64,000 nt of DNA from an uncultured Marinicella sp. Its GTDB lineage: Bacteria; Pseudomonadota; Gammaproteobacteria; Xanthomonadales; Marinicellaceae. This document shows positions 62,266 to 64,000 of this stretch, one piece after another. The stretch spans positions 1 to 64,000 of the forward strand of contig CANNBS010000007.1 of assembly GCA_947502925.1 (NCBI GenBank), in the 5' to 3' direction. The number at the start of each line of letters is the position of its first letter. Within the stretch, counting starts at the first letter, position 1. The notes beneath the pieces were generated by a model. That model saw only the letters and a list, made by a program, of their open reading frames with translations. It was not told the origin of the DNA and did no database searches. The translations under genes were made by a program, and so were the position numbers.

Positions 62266-64000
62266 ATGACAGAACAGAGCATTGTTTATACCATCACTGA
62301 TGAAGCCCCCGCGTTAGCCACTTATTCTTTGTTGCCGATTGTGCAAAGCTTTGGTGCCCAGGCCGGGGTGCCTTTTACCACCCAGAATATTTCTCTGGCC
62401 GCGCGTATTCTGGCGCAGTTTCCCGAGCGTTTAACCGACGAGCAGAAGCATAATGATGCCCTGGCTGAATTGGGTGAGTTGGCGAAAACGCCCGAAGCCA
62501 ATATTATTAAATTGCCCAATATTTCCGCCTCAATCCCGCAGTTAAACGCTGCCATTAAAGAGCTGCAACAAGCCGGATACGATGTGCCTGATTACCACAG
62601 TGATCCTGAAAATGAGGAACAGTCACAAGCCAAAGCCGCTTACAGTAAAGTGCTGGGTTCCGCTGTAAATCCGGTGTTGCGTGAAGGTAATTCAGACCGA
62701 CGGGTGGCGGCAGCAGTAAAAAAATATGCCCAGAATAATCCACACCGTCTGGGTGAATGGTCGAAAGACTCAAAAACAAAAGTCGCGCATATGCACAGCG
62801 GTGATTTTTATGAAACCGAACAGTCTTATGTGATGCCCAAAGACCAAACAGTGCGGATTGAATGGGTCGGTGGTAACGGTGATGTCAAAGTGTTAAAAGA
62901 CGATTTAGCGCTTTTGAAAGGTGAAGTGTTAGATGCTTCGCGTATGAGTAAAAAAGCTTTAAGAAGCTTCCTGGCCAAAGCCATTAAAGACGCCAAAGCG
63001 GCCGGTGTGCTCTTTTCGGTGCATTTAAAAGCCACCATGATGAAAGTCTCCGATCCGATTATGTTCGGCCATGCGGTGGAAGTGTATTATGCCGATTTGT
63101 TTGAGAAATATGGTGATTTATTCGATGAATTGGATATTAATGCCAACAACGGCATTCAGGCGGTGTACGATAAGATTGAATCCTTACCCGAAAGCCAACA
63201 AACAGAAATCAAAAACGTCATCGCCGCCTGTTATCAGGACAATCCATCTTTAGCGATGGTCGATTCAGATAAAGGCATCACCAATTTACACGTCCCAAAT
63301 AATGTGATTATTGATGCCTCGATGCCGGCGGCGATTAAAACTTCCGGTAAAATGTGGAATTCTGACGGTGAATTACAGGACACCCATGCGGTGATTCCGG
63401 ACCGTTCTTATGCGGGCATTTACCAGGAAATTATTGAATATTGTCAGGAAAACGGTGCCTTTGATGTCACCACCATGGGCAATGTCAGCAATGTCGGTTT
63501 AATGGCGAAAAAAGCTGAAGAATATGGCTCGCATGATAAAACATTCGAGATTGAAGCCGATGGCATGGTGCGGATTATGACAGCGGACAACGAAGTGCTG
63601 TTGCAACATGAGGTCGGCCAGGGCGATATCTGGCGAGCCTGTCAGACCAAAGATGTGGCGATAAAAGACTGGGTCAGACTGGCCGTCAGTCGCGCCCGCA
63701 ACACCGGTCAGCCGGCGATTTTCTGGCTCGATGAAAACCGCGCCCATGACCGTAACCTGATCGAAAAAGTGAATGCTTATTTACCCGAGCACGACACCGA
63801 TGGATTAGAGATTAAAATCATGAATCCAAAAGCCGCCATGCGTTACACCTGTGAGCGGGTCAGTGACGGCAAAGACACCATTTCCGTCACCGGTAATGTG
63901 TTGCGGGATTACCTGACGGATTTATTCCCGATTTTAGAACTCGGCACCAGTGCTAAAATGTTATCCATCGTGCCTTTACTGGCCGGTGGCGGTTTATTCG
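62266..64000 (+). CDS. icd: Monomeric NADP-dependent isocitrate dehydrogenase (3' end cut by window)
   Basis: A partial gene, 578 codons long, with no stop before the window end. The product begins [21 protein letters not shown] and carries the monomeric IDH blocks [28 protein letters not shown] and [11 protein letters not shown]; the length so far fits the ~740-residue family. It makes 2-oxoglutarate and NADPH in the TCA cycle. This family is unrelated in fold organisation to the dimeric NAD-type enzyme at 8826-9833. A weak ribosome binding site is present. Confidence 0.93.
   Translation, partial: MTEQSIVYTITDEAPALATYSLLPIVQSFGAQAGVPFTTQNISLAARILAQFPERLTDEQKHNDALAELGELAKTPEANIIKLPNISASIPQLNAAIKELQQAGYDVPDYHSDPENEEQSQAKAAYSKVLGSAVNPVLREGNSDRRVAAAVKKYAQNNPHRLGEWSKDSKTKVAHMHSGDFYETEQSYVMPKDQTVRIEWVGGNGDVKVLKDDLALLKGEVLDASRMSKKALRSFLAKAIKDAKAAGVLFSVHLKATMMKVSDPIMFGHAVEVYYADLFEKYGDLFDELDINANNGIQAVYDKIESLPESQQTEIKNVIAACYQDNPSLAMVDSDKGITNLHVPNNVIIDASMPAAIKTSGKMWNSDGELQDTHAVIPDRSYAGIYQEIIEYCQENGAFDVTTMGNVSNVGLMAKKAEEYGSHDKTFEIEADGMVRIMTADNEVLLQHEVGQGDIWRACQTKDVAIKDWVRLAVSRARNTGQPAIFWLDENRAHDRNLIEKVNAYLPEHDTDGLEIKIMNPKAAMRYTCERVSDGKDTISVTGNVLRDYLTDLFPILELGTSAKMLSIVPLLAGGGLF

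Overview
The window is chromosomal DNA from a gammaproteobacterium with a moderate GC content. The evidence is the gene content and order: BamC next to DapA, TusBCD with TusE, BepA, RpoZ-SpoT-RidA-RecG, QueG-Nnr-TsaE-AmiC, and a long membrane-anchored AlgC beside Dut and RadC. A C-terminal I-F-x-N-G-F-(E/D) tail on two secreted proteins, together with many secreted peptidases, suggests a marine proteolytic group such as Marinicella or relatives. That placement is an inference. I saw no rRNA, tRNA, CRISPR array, prophage or complete insertion sequence.

Layout. 1-270: intergenic DNA with two kinds of dispersed repeat. 271-6232 (minus strand): SDR-like protein, dcd, mrp/apbC, pgi, a terminator, folK and pcnB. 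6285-9833: ferredoxin fdxA, bamC-dapA (minus), a bcp peroxiredoxin and an NAD-type isocitrate dehydrogenase. 10042-13785: an outer-membrane barrel, a PerM-type permease, glutaredoxin, and a tight tusDCB-tusE cluster for tRNA 2-thiouridine synthesis. 13862-20380: bepA, rpoZ, spoT, ridA, recG. 20402-20939: a ParE/Phd toxin-antitoxin pair. 21089-25826: a glutathione transferase and trpE, trpG, trpD, trpC. 25812-33121: lipoproteins, YihY, queG, nnr, yjbQ, tsaE, amiC.

33192-34116 is a scar. It holds a 159-bp palindromic MITE-like element, a frameshifted small membrane-protein gene, the N-terminal stump of a PepSY-type protein, and a truncated MarR-type regulator. It sits where mutL follows amiB in E. 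coli. 34164-42813 is rich in exported proteins: a heme-c/beta-propeller protein, an M64 peptidase, a beta-helix protein, an M16 peptidase and an M28 peptidase. 42937-57259 holds an SPFH protein, two bacterial-PH membrane proteins, cytochrome b561, algC, dut, radC, dxs, gpmA, a 56-residue gene with a strong ribosome binding site, an SLC13 transporter, trmB, and a Fur-family-like regulator behind a near-perfect Fur box.

57415-61357 is a compact hutUHG operon for histidine breakdown. It is followed by a lower-GC gene for a cysteine-rich exported protein. The window ends inside a monomeric NADP isocitrate dehydrogenase, so the organism has two unrelated isocitrate dehydrogenases. Exported peptidases plus hut genes and dual IDHs fit a cell that lives on protein and amino acids.
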